63,684 nucleotides of DNA from Lysobacteraceae bacterium. GTDB taxonomy: Bacteria > Pseudomonadota > Gammaproteobacteria > Xanthomonadales > Xanthomonadaceae. This document shows, piece after piece, positions 52,669 through 60,975 of the stretch. Numbering within the stretch: the first letter of the stretch is position 1; every line of letters begins with the position of its first letter. The notes beneath the pieces were generated by a model. The model made no database searches, was not told the DNA's origin, and worked only from the letters and a program-made list of their open reading frames with translations. The translations under genes were made by a program, and so were the position numbers. The stretch spans positions 1 through 63,684 of the forward strand of contig JAGWUF010000007.1 of assembly GCA_028868545.1 (NCBI GenBank). Direction: 5' to 3'.

Positions 52669-53754
52669 TCAGCGACCAAGCAGCGGGGCCAGCCGGGGCT
52701 CCAGCAGCTGTCGCCGCCAGCCGGCCAGCGCGCCGGTCCAGCCGTGGCCGTCCTGCAGGCTCTCCAGCCAGCGGCGCGAGGCGAGGACGGTTTCGGGAAT
52801 CTGCAATTCGGCAGCGAGTGCGCCCACGCTTTGCTGCAGGGCGCGCAGCTGGGCCTTGTCGCGGTCATCGCCGCGTTGCAGCGGTGCGTCTGCTTCATCC
52901 TCCAGCGGGGTGTCCAACGCTTGCCAAAGAGCATCACGCAGGCTGCGCGGTGATTTGGGGGCGGCGTCGAGCAGCGCGGAACACGCGCGTTTGTCGGGCG
53001 GGTTCTGGCGCGCCAGGGTCACGGCCAGCTCGTTGTCCAGGATCCAGCTGCGTGGCCGGTCGCTGCTGCGGGCTTGCGCCTCGCGCCAGCGCAGCAGGCG
53101 CAACAGGCGCCGCTGGCCGCTTGCATCCAGGAACTGCGCACTGCGCAAGCCCAGATGCGGCCAGCGTTCGCCATCGTCATTGGCGGCATTGTGCAATTGT
53201 CGTGCACAGTCTTCGGCCAGCCACGCACCGCGACCACTGTGCAGCAGCTGCGCGTCCAGTGCCTGATGCAGGGTGTGCAGGTGCCGAACATCGTCGGCCG
53301 CGTAATCCAGCTGCGCGGATGAGAGCGGACGTCGAAGCCAATCCGAGCGTGTCTCGCCCTTGCTCAGGTTGATGTCGGTGACGGTCTGCACGAGTTTCTG
53401 ATAGCCAAGCCCTGCCCCCAGCCCGCACAACGCGGCGGCGGCCTGGGTGTCGAACAGGGGGGCGGGCAATACCCCGCAGCTGTGCGAGAAGGCCACCAGA
53501 TCCTCGCTGGGGCTGTGCATCAGCTTGAGTACATCGGGGTTGGTCAGCAGCGGGGCCAGGGCCTCGCACATGCCGGGAGCCCGCGGATCCACCAGCAAGA
53601 TGGCCTCGTCGGTGTCTGCCAGTGCAATCTGCACCAGCGCCAGTTGCGGCCAATAGGTGCGTTCGCGGATGAATTCGGTGTCCAGGCCAATGCTGGGCGG
53701 CAGATCCTGCAGGTGCGCACGCAGTGCGTCGGGGGTGTCGATCCAGTGTGTCAT
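52669..53754 (-). CDS. rnd: Ribonuclease D
   Basis: A 361-residue 3'-5' exoribonuclease acting in tRNA 3' maturation. The DEDD catalytic residues are seen in GLDTEFIRERTYWPQLALVQ (Asp and Glu), KLMHSPSEDLVAF (Asp) and LDYAADDVRHLHTL (Asp, Tyr). HRDC-like helices follow from about residue 215. The ATG at 53754 gives MTHWIDTPDAL; nine extra upstream codons are not family-like. It is encoded close to a tRNA gene on the same strand. Confidence 0.94.
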   Translation of the reverse strand: MTHWIDTPDALRAHLQDLPPSIGLDTEFIRERTYWPQLALVQIALADTDEAILLVDPRAPGMCEALAPLLTNPDVLKLMHSPSEDLVAFSHSCGVLPAPLFDTQAAAALCGLGAGLGYQKLVQTVTDINLSKGETRSDWLRRPLSSAQLDYAADDVRHLHTLHQALDAQLLHSGRGAWLAEDCARQLHNAANDDGERWPHLGLRSAQFLDASGQRRLLRLLRWREAQARSSDRPRSWILDNELAVTLARQNPPDKRACSALLDAAPKSPRSLRDALWQALDTPLEDEADAPLQRGDDRDKAQLRALQQSVGALAAELQIPETVLASRRWLESLQDGHGWTGALAGWRRQLLEPRLAPLLGR

Positions 53755-53845
53755 GCGTGCATTATGCGGTTGCGGGGGCAACGGCGATCACCTAAGGTCA
53801 GCCGGCGCCTGCCCGCAGGGGTGGGCATGACGATGGAGCAGGTGA

Positions 53846-55705
53846 TTGCGCACAGGCGGTGTCCTCACGTTGGCGGTGCTGATGCTGTTGGCGGGTTGCA
53901 AGCCCGACGCCGATTCTGCTGCCGTTGCCGCCGGCAAGACGCATCGAAAACCCGCTTCCAGCGCACCGGTGCGACCGCTGCCACGGCAGGGCCAGGTCAA
54001 TGTGCAAGGTGACGATGCCCTGGCGGGTGTGTTGAGCTGGTCGCTGCCGCAGGTTGCCATCCCCCAGCCTGCGCGTGCCCGGCGGCAGGCCGGCAAGGCG
54101 TTGGCACGCGGGGATCTGTTCGAAACGGCAGAATCGGCCATTCCGTTGCTGCTGGCATTGCAACGCGTGCAGCCCGGGAATCCCGACGATGCGAAGTTGC
54201 TGGAGAAAGCCAGGGAGGCCCTGCTGGCACAGGCATGGGGGGCCCTGGCTGCCGGTGATGACCCCGCCGCGTTTCGCTATGCGCAACGGCAGGCCACGGT
54301 CTTGCGCAGCCTGTGGCCCGAGCTTGCCCAGGTGCAGGCGTATCTGGCGGCAGTGGATCGTTTCGAACAGGCCGCGGAGTTGTGTCAGGCGGCGGTTCTC
54401 GACGTACGCAATGGCCGGCTCGATGGTGCTGGCGAAGCGCTGGAAAAATTCCGCCGGGCGCAGGTGCTGCGGCCGGATGCCGACTGCGTTCGGCTCGGGC
54501 TGGGCACGGTGGAAGATGTGCTGGTGGCGCAGGTACAGGCGCTGGCGACAGAGGGGGCATTCGACCGCGCCTATGCGGTGCTTGCTCGTGCGGTCAAGGT
54601 GCGTGCCGGTACGGTGCTGGAGCCATTGCTGGCAGCCCGGATCGAAGCTGCGCGGAGCGAGCGCCTGCGGCGAATGCGTGATGCCGGGTTGATTGCGCTG
54701 GGTACCGGCAATGGCATGCAATTCGCGCGCGAGCAGCTGGTGGCCATGCTGGAGATTGCCCGGCCCGGGGATCTGGCCAGCCTGGAGTTGCGGCAGCGGA
54801 TCGATCTGGTCAGCCATTACGGGGTGTTCCGACCCGGTCAGGTGTTCACTGACCCCATGCCCGATGGCACGCGTGGCCCTTCGATGATGGTGGTGCCTTT
54901 TGGTTCTTTCATGATGGGAGCGCCTGCCAGCGAGCCGGGCGCCAGCGCCGAAGAACAGCCGCAACACCGCGTGAGCTTCGAGCGCGGGTTTGCGATGGGA
55001 CGTTTCGAAGTGACGGTGGCACAGTTCCGGATGTTCGTGCAGGCCACGGGTTATCAACCGCGCGCCACCCAGCGCGGGCACTCGGTGGCATACGACGTGC
55101 GCAGCGGGAATTTCCTGCGTGGCAGCGGGATTGACTGGCAATCCGGCTATGACGGCAGCCCCGCGGATGAGCAGATGCCGGTGATCCATGTGACCGCGCG
55201 GGATGCGGAAGCCTACGCGGAATGGCTGGGCGAACAGACCGGCGCGCATTATCGGCTGCCCAGCGAAGCGGAATTCGAATACGCCTTGCGGGCAGGGGGG
55301 CAGGGGCTTTACCCGTGGGGCAATGGCAGCCCTCCGAACGGGGTGGAGAATCTTGCCGGAGGCAAGGATGTCTCGCCGCGCGGCCGGCATTGGAGCAATG
55401 CCTTTGCCGGCTATGGCGATGGCTGGTGGGGGCCTGCGCCGGTGGGGAGTTTTGCCGCCAACCGGTTCGGCTTGCACGACATGGGCGGGAATGTCAGCGA
55501 ATGGGTGGCCGATTGCTGGCACAAGGGTTATCGCCGCGCGCCGGCCAATGGCGCCGCATGGGTCAACTCGGGTTGCCGGAATCGCCTGTACCGTGGCGGC
55601 TCCTGGTCAAGCGCCCCGCTGCAGACTCGCTCGGCGTGGCGGATATCCGGTGGCGTGGATGTCACCAATGCGCGCATCGGGTTTCGTTTGGTGAGGCAGT
55701 TGTGA
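53846..55705 (+). CDS. Lipoprotein with C-terminal SUMF1/FGE-like domain
   Basis: A 619-residue protein with TTG as the only fitting start (GGAG about 8 bases upstream). Its N-terminus MRTGGVLTLAVLMLLAGCK carries a lipobox (LAGC), so it is probably a lipoprotein. Residues about 70-330 form helical, TPR-like repeats. The C-terminal 290 residues are a formylglycine-generating-enzyme-like fold: VPFGSFMMGAP, MGRFEVTVAQFRMFV, YRLPSEAEFEYALRAGG, GLHDMGGNVSEWVADCW and YRGGSW. The cysteine pair that catalyses formylglycine formation is not seen after YRGGSW. So it is probably a binding or structural member. SUMF1-like proteins also occur in T6SS regulation modules; a link here is only positional. The M48 gene follows 16 bases later. 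Confidence 0.8.
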   Translation: MRTGGVLTLAVLMLLAGCKPDADSAAVAAGKTHRKPASSAPVRPLPRQGQVNVQGDDALAGVLSWSLPQVAIPQPARARRQAGKALARGDLFETAESAIPLLLALQRVQPGNPDDAKLLEKAREALLAQAWGALAAGDDPAAFRYAQRQATVLRSLWPELAQVQAYLAAVDRFEQAAELCQAAVLDVRNGRLDGAGEALEKFRRAQVLRPDADCVRLGLGTVEDVLVAQVQALATEGAFDRAYAVLARAVKVRAGTVLEPLLAARIEAARSERLRRMRDAGLIALGTGNGMQFAREQLVAMLEIARPGDLASLELRQRIDLVSHYGVFRPGQVFTDPMPDGTRGPSMMVVPFGSFMMGAPASEPGASAEEQPQHRVSFERGFAMGRFEVTVAQFRMFVQATGYQPRATQRGHSVAYDVRSGNFLRGSGIDWQSGYDGSPADEQMPVIHVTARDAEAYAEWLGEQTGAHYRLPSEAEFEYALRAGGQGLYPWGNGSPPNGVENLAGGKDVSPRGRHWSNAFAGYGDGWWGPAPVGSFAANRFGLHDMGGNVSEWVADCWHKGYRRAPANGAAWVNSGCRNRLYRGGSWSSAPLQTRSAWRISGGVDVTNARIGFRLVRQL

Positions 55706-55721
55706 TGAAGGAGCGGATCGC

Positions 55722-56612
55722 ATGAATCAATATTCCACAGGGCAGCGGCGTGGCGGCCTGCGCATCTGGGTACTGCTGCTGTTTGCAGGCTATGCGGCGT
55801 GGTACTGGTTTTCCAATCGCAGCATCGACCCCTTGACCGGGCAGGCCGTGGTGATCGACAAGAGCATCTCTCCGGAACAGGAAAAGGCGCTGGGGTTGCA
55901 GGCGTATCAACAGGTTCTGCAGCAGGAACACCCGTTGCCGGAAGATGCGCAGGCATCCCGGCAAGTGGCCGCGATTGCCGCGCGGCTGATCGAGAAAATC
56001 CCGCAGGTCACGGATGCCCTGGCGGCCGAGCATGGCCTGCAGGCCAGCCACATCGAAAAATCCTTCGACTGGAAAGTCAGCGTGCTTCAGTCGGAGCAGG
56101 CCAATGCATTCTGCCTGCCAGGCGGCAAGATGGCGGTCTATACCGGCCTGTTGCCGGTTGCGCAGAATGCCGACGCCATGGCGGTGGTGATGGGACACGA
56201 GATCGCCCACGCCCTGCTGCGGCACGGGGCGCAGCGCATGACCCGCGGCAAGCTGGAACAGCTGGGACAGATGGCGGGTGCGGCCAGCGGAATGGATGCG
56301 AACACGTTGCAATCGGTGATGTCGGCGTACGGCTATGGCAGTGCCTTGCCCTATGCGCGCAGCCAGGAAACGCAGGCCGACGAGTTGGGCTTGATGCTGG
56401 CGGCGGCGGCCTGTTTCGACCCGAAGGAGGCGATACCGCTGTGGCAGCGGATGTCGCAGGACACCGCCGGCAAGGCACCGCCCGAGTTTGCCTCCACCCA
56501 TCCCAGCGCAGGCACGCGCATCCAGCAACTGGAAGCGTTGATGCCGAAGGCAATCGGGTATCAAGGCAGGTTCTGTCGGCAGCAGGTGGCCATTCCAGCA
56601 ACGGCGCCCTGA
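55722..56612 (+). CDS. M48-family zinc metalloprotease
   Basis: A 296-residue membrane-anchored peptidase. One N-terminal transmembrane helix (LRIWVLLLFAGYAAWYWF) is followed by a periplasmic M48 domain with zinc motif HEIAH (MGHEIAHALLRHG) and the third ligand in SQETQADELGL. NAFCLPGGKMAVYTGLLPVA and FASTHPSAGTRIQQLEAL are further family blocks. It resembles YggG/LoiP-type envelope quality-control proteases. It is co-directional with the SUMF1-like lipoprotein, and the pair may act together in the envelope. Confidence 0.9.
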   Translation: MNQYSTGQRRGGLRIWVLLLFAGYAAWYWFSNRSIDPLTGQAVVIDKSISPEQEKALGLQAYQQVLQQEHPLPEDAQASRQVAAIAARLIEKIPQVTDALAAEHGLQASHIEKSFDWKVSVLQSEQANAFCLPGGKMAVYTGLLPVAQNADAMAVVMGHEIAHALLRHGAQRMTRGKLEQLGQMAGAASGMDANTLQSVMSAYGYGSALPYARSQETQADELGLMLAAAACFDPKEAIPLWQRMSQDTAGKAPPEFASTHPSAGTRIQQLEALMPKAIGYQGRFCRQQVAIPATAP

Positions 56613-56762
56613 GTGCAGGGCTGCCAGGGCAGCACTGCATGCGTCAGGGGCATCGCGGAACGCTCGACGACATGTTCGGGGTCGAAGGCGAAGTGGCCGG
56701 GAAGATCGCGAAGGAATTGCAGGCCAGGCTTTCGCCAGTCGCGGCCGTGGTACTTGCGAACG

Positions 56763-57251
56763 TCAGCGCGGCTTTCGCGTGTCCTTGTTGCGCACGCTGT
56801 CGGGGCCGGTACCCATGCTGCTGCCGAGGTTCTGCTGGAAGTCCTTCCACAGCGACATGTTGCGTTCGGTGAGCTGGTTCAGCATTGCCCACGGGGTTTG
56901 CCCCAGCATGCCGCCCATCTGCGAGCGGAACTGTTGCTGCTGTTCCAGGAACAGCTGCATCGAACGCTCCAGGTAGTTGCCCATGAAGCCCTGCAGTGAA
57001 TCGCCGTAGAAGCGGATCAGCTGGCTGAGCAATTGGGTGGACAGCATCGGCTGCCCATCCTGCTCGTGCTCGGTGATGATCTGCAGCAGCACTTGCCGGG
57101 TCAGGTCTTCCCCGGTCTTGGCATCGCGCACTTCGAATGTCTCGCCATCCACGATCAGCTGGCGAACGTCCTCGATGGTGATGTAGCTGGAGATCTCGGT
57201 GTCGTACAGACGACGATTCGGATATTTCTTGATGACGCGGATCGAGGACAT
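56763..57251 (-). CDS. phaR: Polyhydroxyalkanoate synthesis regulator PhaR
   Basis: A 162-residue DNA-binding regulator. The N-terminal PHB/PHA accumulation domain is clear: IRVIKKYPNRRLYDTEISSYI, then TIEDVRQLIVDGE and FEVRDAKTGEDLTR, ending in a Gln-rich helical tail (LFLEQQQQFRSQMGG). PhaR represses phasin and related genes and binds polyhydroxyalkanoate granules (family knowledge). No pha synthase is in the window. It is divergent from tcdA with a 104-base gap. Confidence 0.93.
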   Translation of the reverse strand: MSSIRVIKKYPNRRLYDTEISSYITIEDVRQLIVDGETFEVRDAKTGEDLTRQVLLQIITEHEQDGQPMLSTQLLSQLIRFYGDSLQGFMGNYLERSMQLFLEQQQQFRSQMGGMLGQTPWAMLNQLTERNMSLWKDFQQNLGSSMGTGPDSVRNKDTRKPR

Positions 57252-57355
57252 TGAGCAATGACTCTAGTGGCGCTGGGTGCAGCATGGCGCAGCGCAACAC
57301 TGCTTGCAACTGGCACCGGCGAATGCTGTCGCCGCAGCCCCGGTAAAATGCCGCC

Positions 57356-58150
57356 ATGAATACCGAGTTGAGCGCGCGTTTTGGCGGCATCGATCGCCTG
57401 TACGGCAGTGGCGCCCTGGCGCGTCTGGCGGCCAGCCACGTCACCGTGGTCGGCATTGGCGGCGTGGGCTCGTGGGCGGTGGAAGCGCTGGCGCGCAGCG
57501 GCATCGGCAAACTGACCTTGATTGATGCGGATGATCTGTGCGTGTCGAATACCAATCGCCAACTGCCGGCGCTGCAGGGGCAGTACGGCCGCGCCAAGAT
57601 CGAGGCAATGGCCGAGCGTTGTCGCGCGATCAACCCGGAGATTGCGCTGGATCTGCGGGCGCAGTTCCTCACATCGTCGAATCTGGAGGCGTTGCTGGGG
57701 ACGCCGGTGAACCTGGTGCTGGATGCTTGCGACAGTTTCCGCAGCAAGGTCGAGATGATTGCCTGGTGCCGGCGTCGCAAGCAGCCGATCATTGCCGTGG
57801 GCTCGGCTGGTGGACGCAGCGACGTGACCCAGATCCGGGTGCGCGATCTTTCCCGCACCGAGCACGACGCGATGCTGTCGCTGATCCGCAAGAAGTTGCG
57901 CGGCGAGTTCAATTTCCCGAAGAACCACGACCGCTATTTCGGCGTGCCAGCGGTGTACTCGCTGGAAAACGTGCGCTATCCGCAGGCCGACGGCAGCGTA
58001 TGCGGCATCCGTCCGCAGCTGGGCAGGGACGAGGCGCTGAAGCTCGACTGCGGCGCGGGCCTCGGCGCGGCGACGCACGTGACCGGCGCGTTCGCATTCG
58101 CGGCGGTGGGCAAGGTGATCGAGATGTTGCTGAAGCCGAAGCGGGGCTGA
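57356..58150 (+). CDS. tcdA: tRNA threonylcarbamoyladenosine dehydratase
   Basis: A 264-residue E1-like ATP-dependent enzyme (TcdA/CsdL) that cyclises t6A at position 37 of tRNAs. The nucleotide-binding motif VVGIGGVGSWAVEALARSGIG and the following LIDADDLCVSNTNRQLPA are clear. Catalytic-type CDSFRSK and GRSDVTQIRVRDLS blocks and a C-terminal GAATHVTGAFAFAA are present. Length is normal. The gene stands alone, convergent with the TatD-type gene. Confidence 0.94.
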   Translation: MNTELSARFGGIDRLYGSGALARLAASHVTVVGIGGVGSWAVEALARSGIGKLTLIDADDLCVSNTNRQLPALQGQYGRAKIEAMAERCRAINPEIALDLRAQFLTSSNLEALLGTPVNLVLDACDSFRSKVEMIAWCRRRKQPIIAVGSAGGRSDVTQIRVRDLSRTEHDAMLSLIRKKLRGEFNFPKNHDRYFGVPAVYSLENVRYPQADGSVCGIRPQLGRDEALKLDCGAGLGAATHVTGAFAFAAVGKVIEMLLKPKRG

Positions 58151-58196
58151 TACTGCTTCGTTGTCGCTCTGGACCGGCCGGCCCGCGCCCGGCTGC

Positions 58197-58967
58197 TCAT
58201 CGCGTGCCGAGGTTGAACAAGCGTTCGGCATTCGCCGTGGCGGCGGCGGCGATTTCTTCTTGCGGCACGTTGCGCAGCGTGGCAATGACGCCGAGGATTT
58301 CCGGAAGGTGCGCCGGTTCGTTGCGCTCGCCGCGATGCGCCGCACCGGGCTGATCGGGGCTGTCGGTTTCCAGCAGCAATTGTTCCAGCGGCAGGGTGGC
58401 CACGAGGCCGCGCAGCCGGTTCGCACGCTCGAATGTCACCGGGCCGCCGATGCCCAGCAGAAAGCCGAGCCGGTGCAGCTGTGCGGCTTGTTCGGCGCTG
58501 CCGGAAAAACTGTGCACCACTCCGCGCAAGCGGCCGATTCGGCGGATCGACGCAATCACCGCATCCACTGCGCGGCGGGCGTGGACGATGACGGGCAGGT
58601 CGAACGCACGGGCCAGCGCCAGCTGGCCATCGAAATACGACTGCTGCGCGCCGGCATCCAGGCCTTCGACGAAATGATCAAGCCCGCATTCGCCCACTGC
58701 CACCGGCCGTTCGCGTTCGATCCAGTCACCCAGTGCTTGCAGATGCTGCGGACGATGCTGTTCCAGATACATCGGATGCAGGCCATAGGCCGGATGCAGC
58801 CCGTCGTGGCTGGCGCAGACCTGCCGCAGCTTCGGCCAGCCAGCCGCATCCACGGCCGGCACGATTTGCGCCACCACGCCGGCGGCCAGTGCCCGCGCAA
58901 GTGCGGCGTTGCGGTCGGAATCGAATTCCGCCGCATCGAAATGGCTGTGGCTGTCGATCAGCTGCAT
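58197..58967 (-). CDS. TatD-family metal-dependent hydrolase
   Basis: A 256-residue amidohydrolase-fold protein of the TatD DNase family. Metal ligands are seen in DSHSHFDAAEFD, VGECGLDHF, PVIVHAR and VVHSFSGS, with the final Asp in LLLETDSPDQPG. It is probably a 3'-5' exonuclease or related phosphoesterase; the precise member (TatD, YcfH, YjjV) is not settled by eye. Its start lies 12 bases before the stop of the small membrane-protein gene's upstream neighbour, so it is likely co-transcribed with the DUF6116-type gene. Confidence 0.88.
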   Translation of the reverse strand: MQLIDSHSHFDAAEFDSDRNAALARALAAGVVAQIVPAVDAAGWPKLRQVCASHDGLHPAYGLHPMYLEQHRPQHLQALGDWIERERPVAVGECGLDHFVEGLDAGAQQSYFDGQLALARAFDLPVIVHARRAVDAVIASIRRIGRLRGVVHSFSGSAEQAAQLHRLGFLLGIGGPVTFERANRLRGLVATLPLEQLLLETDSPDQPGAAHRGERNEPAHLPEILGVIATLRNVPQEEIAAAATANAERLFNLGTR

Positions 58968-58979
58968 GCAGTGCCGCGC

Positions 58980-59204
58980 TCAATGTTTCCCGGCTCCGCC
59001 CTCGATCGGCGGCGGCGTGGCATCGGTTTTCTTCTTCCAGCGTGCCAGCAACAATGTGCCCAAGCCCAGCAGGATGTCATCCCATGGCACGAAATTGGGA
59101 ATTGCCAGATCCACCAGGAACAGTGCACCCACCACCAGGAACAGGCGCGGATGGCTGAGCCTTGCCAGCCAGCGCAGCAACGGGGCAACCAAGGGGTTGG
59201 GCAT
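58980..59204 (-). CDS. Small membrane protein (DUF6116-like)
   Basis: A 74-residue protein with a hydrophobic core (LFLVVGALFLVDLAIPNFVPWDDILLGLG) that should span the membrane once or twice. A basic, soluble tail with KKKTDATPPP follows. The pattern IPNFVPWDDILLGLGTLLLA matches small xanthomonad proteins annotated as DUF6116. No function is known. It lies 12 bases upstream of the TatD-type gene on the same strand. The upstream 145-base gap shows no other ORF. Confidence 0.75.
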   Translation of the reverse strand: MPNPLVAPLLRWLARLSHPRLFLVVGALFLVDLAIPNFVPWDDILLGLGTLLLARWKKKTDATPPPIEGGAGKH

Positions 59205-59349
59205 GCGGGGATCCTGTCAAGCCGCGGGTGTGAGCAACTTGGGCTTTGTCGGTACAGGTTTCAATAGGCGAAGGCGGCATTCTTGCCGTATTCAAGCTGT
59301 CCCCACGCAGACACCTGCAAAAGCGATTCTGCCGATGCGGTTACTGGCG

Positions 59350-60360
59350 TCACTGGTGGAATGCAGCCAGCTTCGAACCGCTGCCACTGTACGGACGCCT
59401 GACCGCGTCAGCGCAAAAATGAATCTCGATGGTCGAGTGAACGATTTCCTCATGCACGGACAGGCGTTCGCGCACAGTCTCTGGTGTCAGCGAGTCGTCG
59501 TGGGTCACCACGGTCATGGCGCAGGAGTAAACCTGCTTGCCCACGCGCCAGACATGCAGGTCCGTGATTCGGGTGTCGCCGGCGTGATCATCGGCTTCGA
59601 CCACTTCCCGAATCTCGTCGACCACCGGGTGATCCATTTCGCGGTCGAGCAGCACCTTGCCCGTGTCGGCGATCAGACCCTTGGCCCAGACGGCGATGAG
59701 CACGGCACCCACGATACCCATCAGGGGATCCAGCCACGACCAATTGAAGAGCCACCCCCCGAAGAGTGCGGCGATGGCAAGCACCGACGTCGCGGCATCG
59801 GCGATCACGTGGATGTAGGCCGATTTCAGATTGAGGTCGTGGTGTTGATCATGATCGTGGTGGTGGCCGTGATCATGTTCGTGTGAATGGCCATGATCGT
59901 GATGGTGTGCCTTGCCAAGAATCAGCGCGCAGACCACGTTGACCGCCAGCCCGAGGATGGCGATCACGATTGCTTCCTTGTACCGGATGGGCTGCGGCGA
60001 AACGATCCGCTCGAGCGAGCCGACCAACATCATCACGGCGACGCCAAGCAGGAAGATGGCGCTGGCAAAGCCGCCCAGAATCTCGATCTTCCAGGTGCCG
60101 AAGGCGAAGCGCGGATCCTTGGCATAGCGCCGGGCGGTGGCGTAGGCAAACGCGGACAGGCCGATCGCGACGGCGTGCGAGCTCATGTGCCAGCCGTCGG
60201 CCAGCAGGGCCATCGAGTTGTACCACCAACCCGCAGCGATCTCGATCACCATCATGGCGGCGGTGATCCACATCACGACGCGGGTGCTGCGTTCTGCGGC
60301 ATCGTTGCCCGTATCGAAGACGTGCTCGTGGGTCCAATCGGGCAGGTTTTCGGTGTGCAT
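59350..60360 (-). CDS. dmeF: Cation diffusion facilitator DmeF-like (Ni/Co efflux)
   Basis: A 336-residue CDF transporter with six transmembrane helices. Metal-site residues lie in helix 2 (LLADGWHMSSHAVAIG) and helix 5 (IHVIADAATSVLAIAA), giving the HD-HD/D pattern. A His/Asp-rich loop of about 25 residues lies between helices 4 and 5 (HHHDHGHSHEHDHGHHHD). The N-terminus WTHEHVFDTGN is typical of DmeF. It should export Co2+ and Ni2+ to the periplasm. The ATG at 60360 was preferred over a GTG at 60372 that overlaps the dmeR stop, since GAGAG lies about nine bases upstream. It is co-transcribed with the repressor gene. Confidence 0.9.
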   Translation of the reverse strand: MHTENLPDWTHEHVFDTGNDAAERSTRVVMWITAAMMVIEIAAGWWYNSMALLADGWHMSSHAVAIGLSAFAYATARRYAKDPRFAFGTWKIEILGGFASAIFLLGVAVMMLVGSLERIVSPQPIRYKEAIVIAILGLAVNVVCALILGKAHHHDHGHSHEHDHGHHHDHDQHHDLNLKSAYIHVIADAATSVLAIAALFGGWLFNWSWLDPLMGIVGAVLIAVWAKGLIADTGKVLLDREMDHPVVDEIREVVEADDHAGDTRITDLHVWRVGKQVYSCAMTVVTHDDSLTPETVRERLSVHEEIVHSTIEIHFCADAVRRPYSGSGSKLAAFHQ

Positions 60361-60368
60361 GCCGGCTC

Positions 60369-60647
60369 TCACTTGAGATAGGTGCGCAGAACGTCGATCA
60401 GCTCATTCGCACCCTGCGTTCGTTCGGTGTCGCTGCTGATCGTCGGATCGGCAATGTGCGTGCGGACGTGCTCTTCCAGCACTTCGGTCATCAGGCCGTT
60501 CATGGCTCCGCGCACTGCCGCAATCTGGTGCAGGACTACGGCGCAGCCTTTCTCGGCCTCCAGCGTTCGTTCCAAAGCCTCAACCTGGCCTCGGATACGG
60601 CGCACGCGACCCAACAACCTGGATTTTCCACGGATGGTGTGGCCCAT
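60369..60647 (-). CDS. dmeR: CsoR/RcnR-family metal-sensing repressor (DmeR-like)
   Basis: A 92-residue all-helical repressor. The ligand set His3-Cys35-His60-His64 is present (MGHTIRG, EKGCAVVLHQ, LEEHVRTHI), which is the Ni/Co-type (RcnR/DmeR) fingerprint rather than the copper type. KSRLLGRVRRIRGQVEALERTLE and AAVRGAMNGLM are family blocks. Metal binding should release DNA and allow dmeF expression. A GC-tract sequence 15-38 bases upstream could be its operator. Confidence 0.9.
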   Translation of the reverse strand: MGHTIRGKSRLLGRVRRIRGQVEALERTLEAEKGCAVVLHQIAAVRGAMNGLMTEVLEEHVRTHIADPTISSDTERTQGANELIDVLRTYLK

Positions 60648-60661
60648 GTCCGAATGATCAA

Positions 60662-60685
60662 GATAAGGTAGGTGGGTATGGTATC
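60662..60685 (-). promoter_or_regulatory. Candidate DmeR operator
   Basis: GATA at the left and TATC at the right flank a G-rich centre (AGGTGGGTATGG), 15-38 bases before the dmeR start. G tracts flanked by A/T inverted repeats are usual for RcnR/DmeR-type sites, but the match is loose. Confidence 0.3.
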
Positions 60686-60743
60686 AAGCTCAAAAGATGG
60701 GCGCCAGCGCGGCTGGTTGAACCCACCGAGAGCCCAGAAACAA

Positions 60744-60778
60744 AAAGCCCCGCATCGGCGGAAACCGTTGCAGGGCTT
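60744..60778 (-). terminator. Orphaned terminator behind the tRNA-Phe fragment
   Basis: On the minus strand AAGCCCTGCA pairs imperfectly with TGCGGGGCTT (one bulge) and is followed by a T run. It lies about 12 bases beyond the tRNA 3' end, where the native tRNA-Phe terminator would be. This marks the left flank as the original chromosomal 3' side. Confidence 0.7.
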
Positions 60779-60789
60779 GCGTTTCAACG

Positions 60790-60838
60790 TGGTGGCTCGG
60801 GACGGAATCGAACCGCCGACACGGGGATTTTCAATCCC
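60790..60838 (-). other. 3' fragment of tRNA-Phe (GAA): attachment site
   Basis: On the minus strand the sequence GGGATTGAAAATCCCC continues through GTGTC, a T arm with GGTTCGATTCC and the acceptor end CCGAGCC-A-CCA. This corresponds to tRNA-Phe from the anticodon arm to the end; the loop TTGAAAA carries anticodon GAA. The 5' half (acceptor, D arm) is missing, and the first anticodon-stem pair is already mismatched. It is the displaced 3' end left by integration of the adjacent element. The intact gene should be restored at the far end, outside the window. Confidence 0.85.
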
Positions 60839-60869
60839 TAAAACCCCGTTTTTTGCCGTCCGCAGCAGT

Positions 60870-60974
60870 GGGCACCGTAGGGGATAATTCGGCTCAAAGC
60901 CTTGTTTTACCGTCCATTGGCGTTTATGGTGGTTTTTGCCGATCCGGCGAGAAACGGGCACCATACGGGCACCA
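60870..60974. repeat. GGGCACC repeats before the integrase gene
   Basis: GGGCACCGTA (60870-60879), GGGCACCATA (60956-60965) and GGGCACCA (60967-60974) are direct repeats. TTTTGCCGTCC (about 60851-60861) and TTTTACCGTCC (about 60904-60914) form a second pair. Their place between the att fragment and the integrase start suggests integrase arm-binding sites. With dmeR's upstream region, the terminator and the tRNA fragment, they account for the 328-base stretch 60648-60975 without an intact gene. Confidence 0.55.
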
Positions 60975-60975
60975 G

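Noticed and set aside
60790-60838. Complete tRNA-Phe gene
   Set aside because: Only the part from the anticodon arm to the 3' end is present; the D arm and the 5' acceptor strand are replaced by unrelated sequence.
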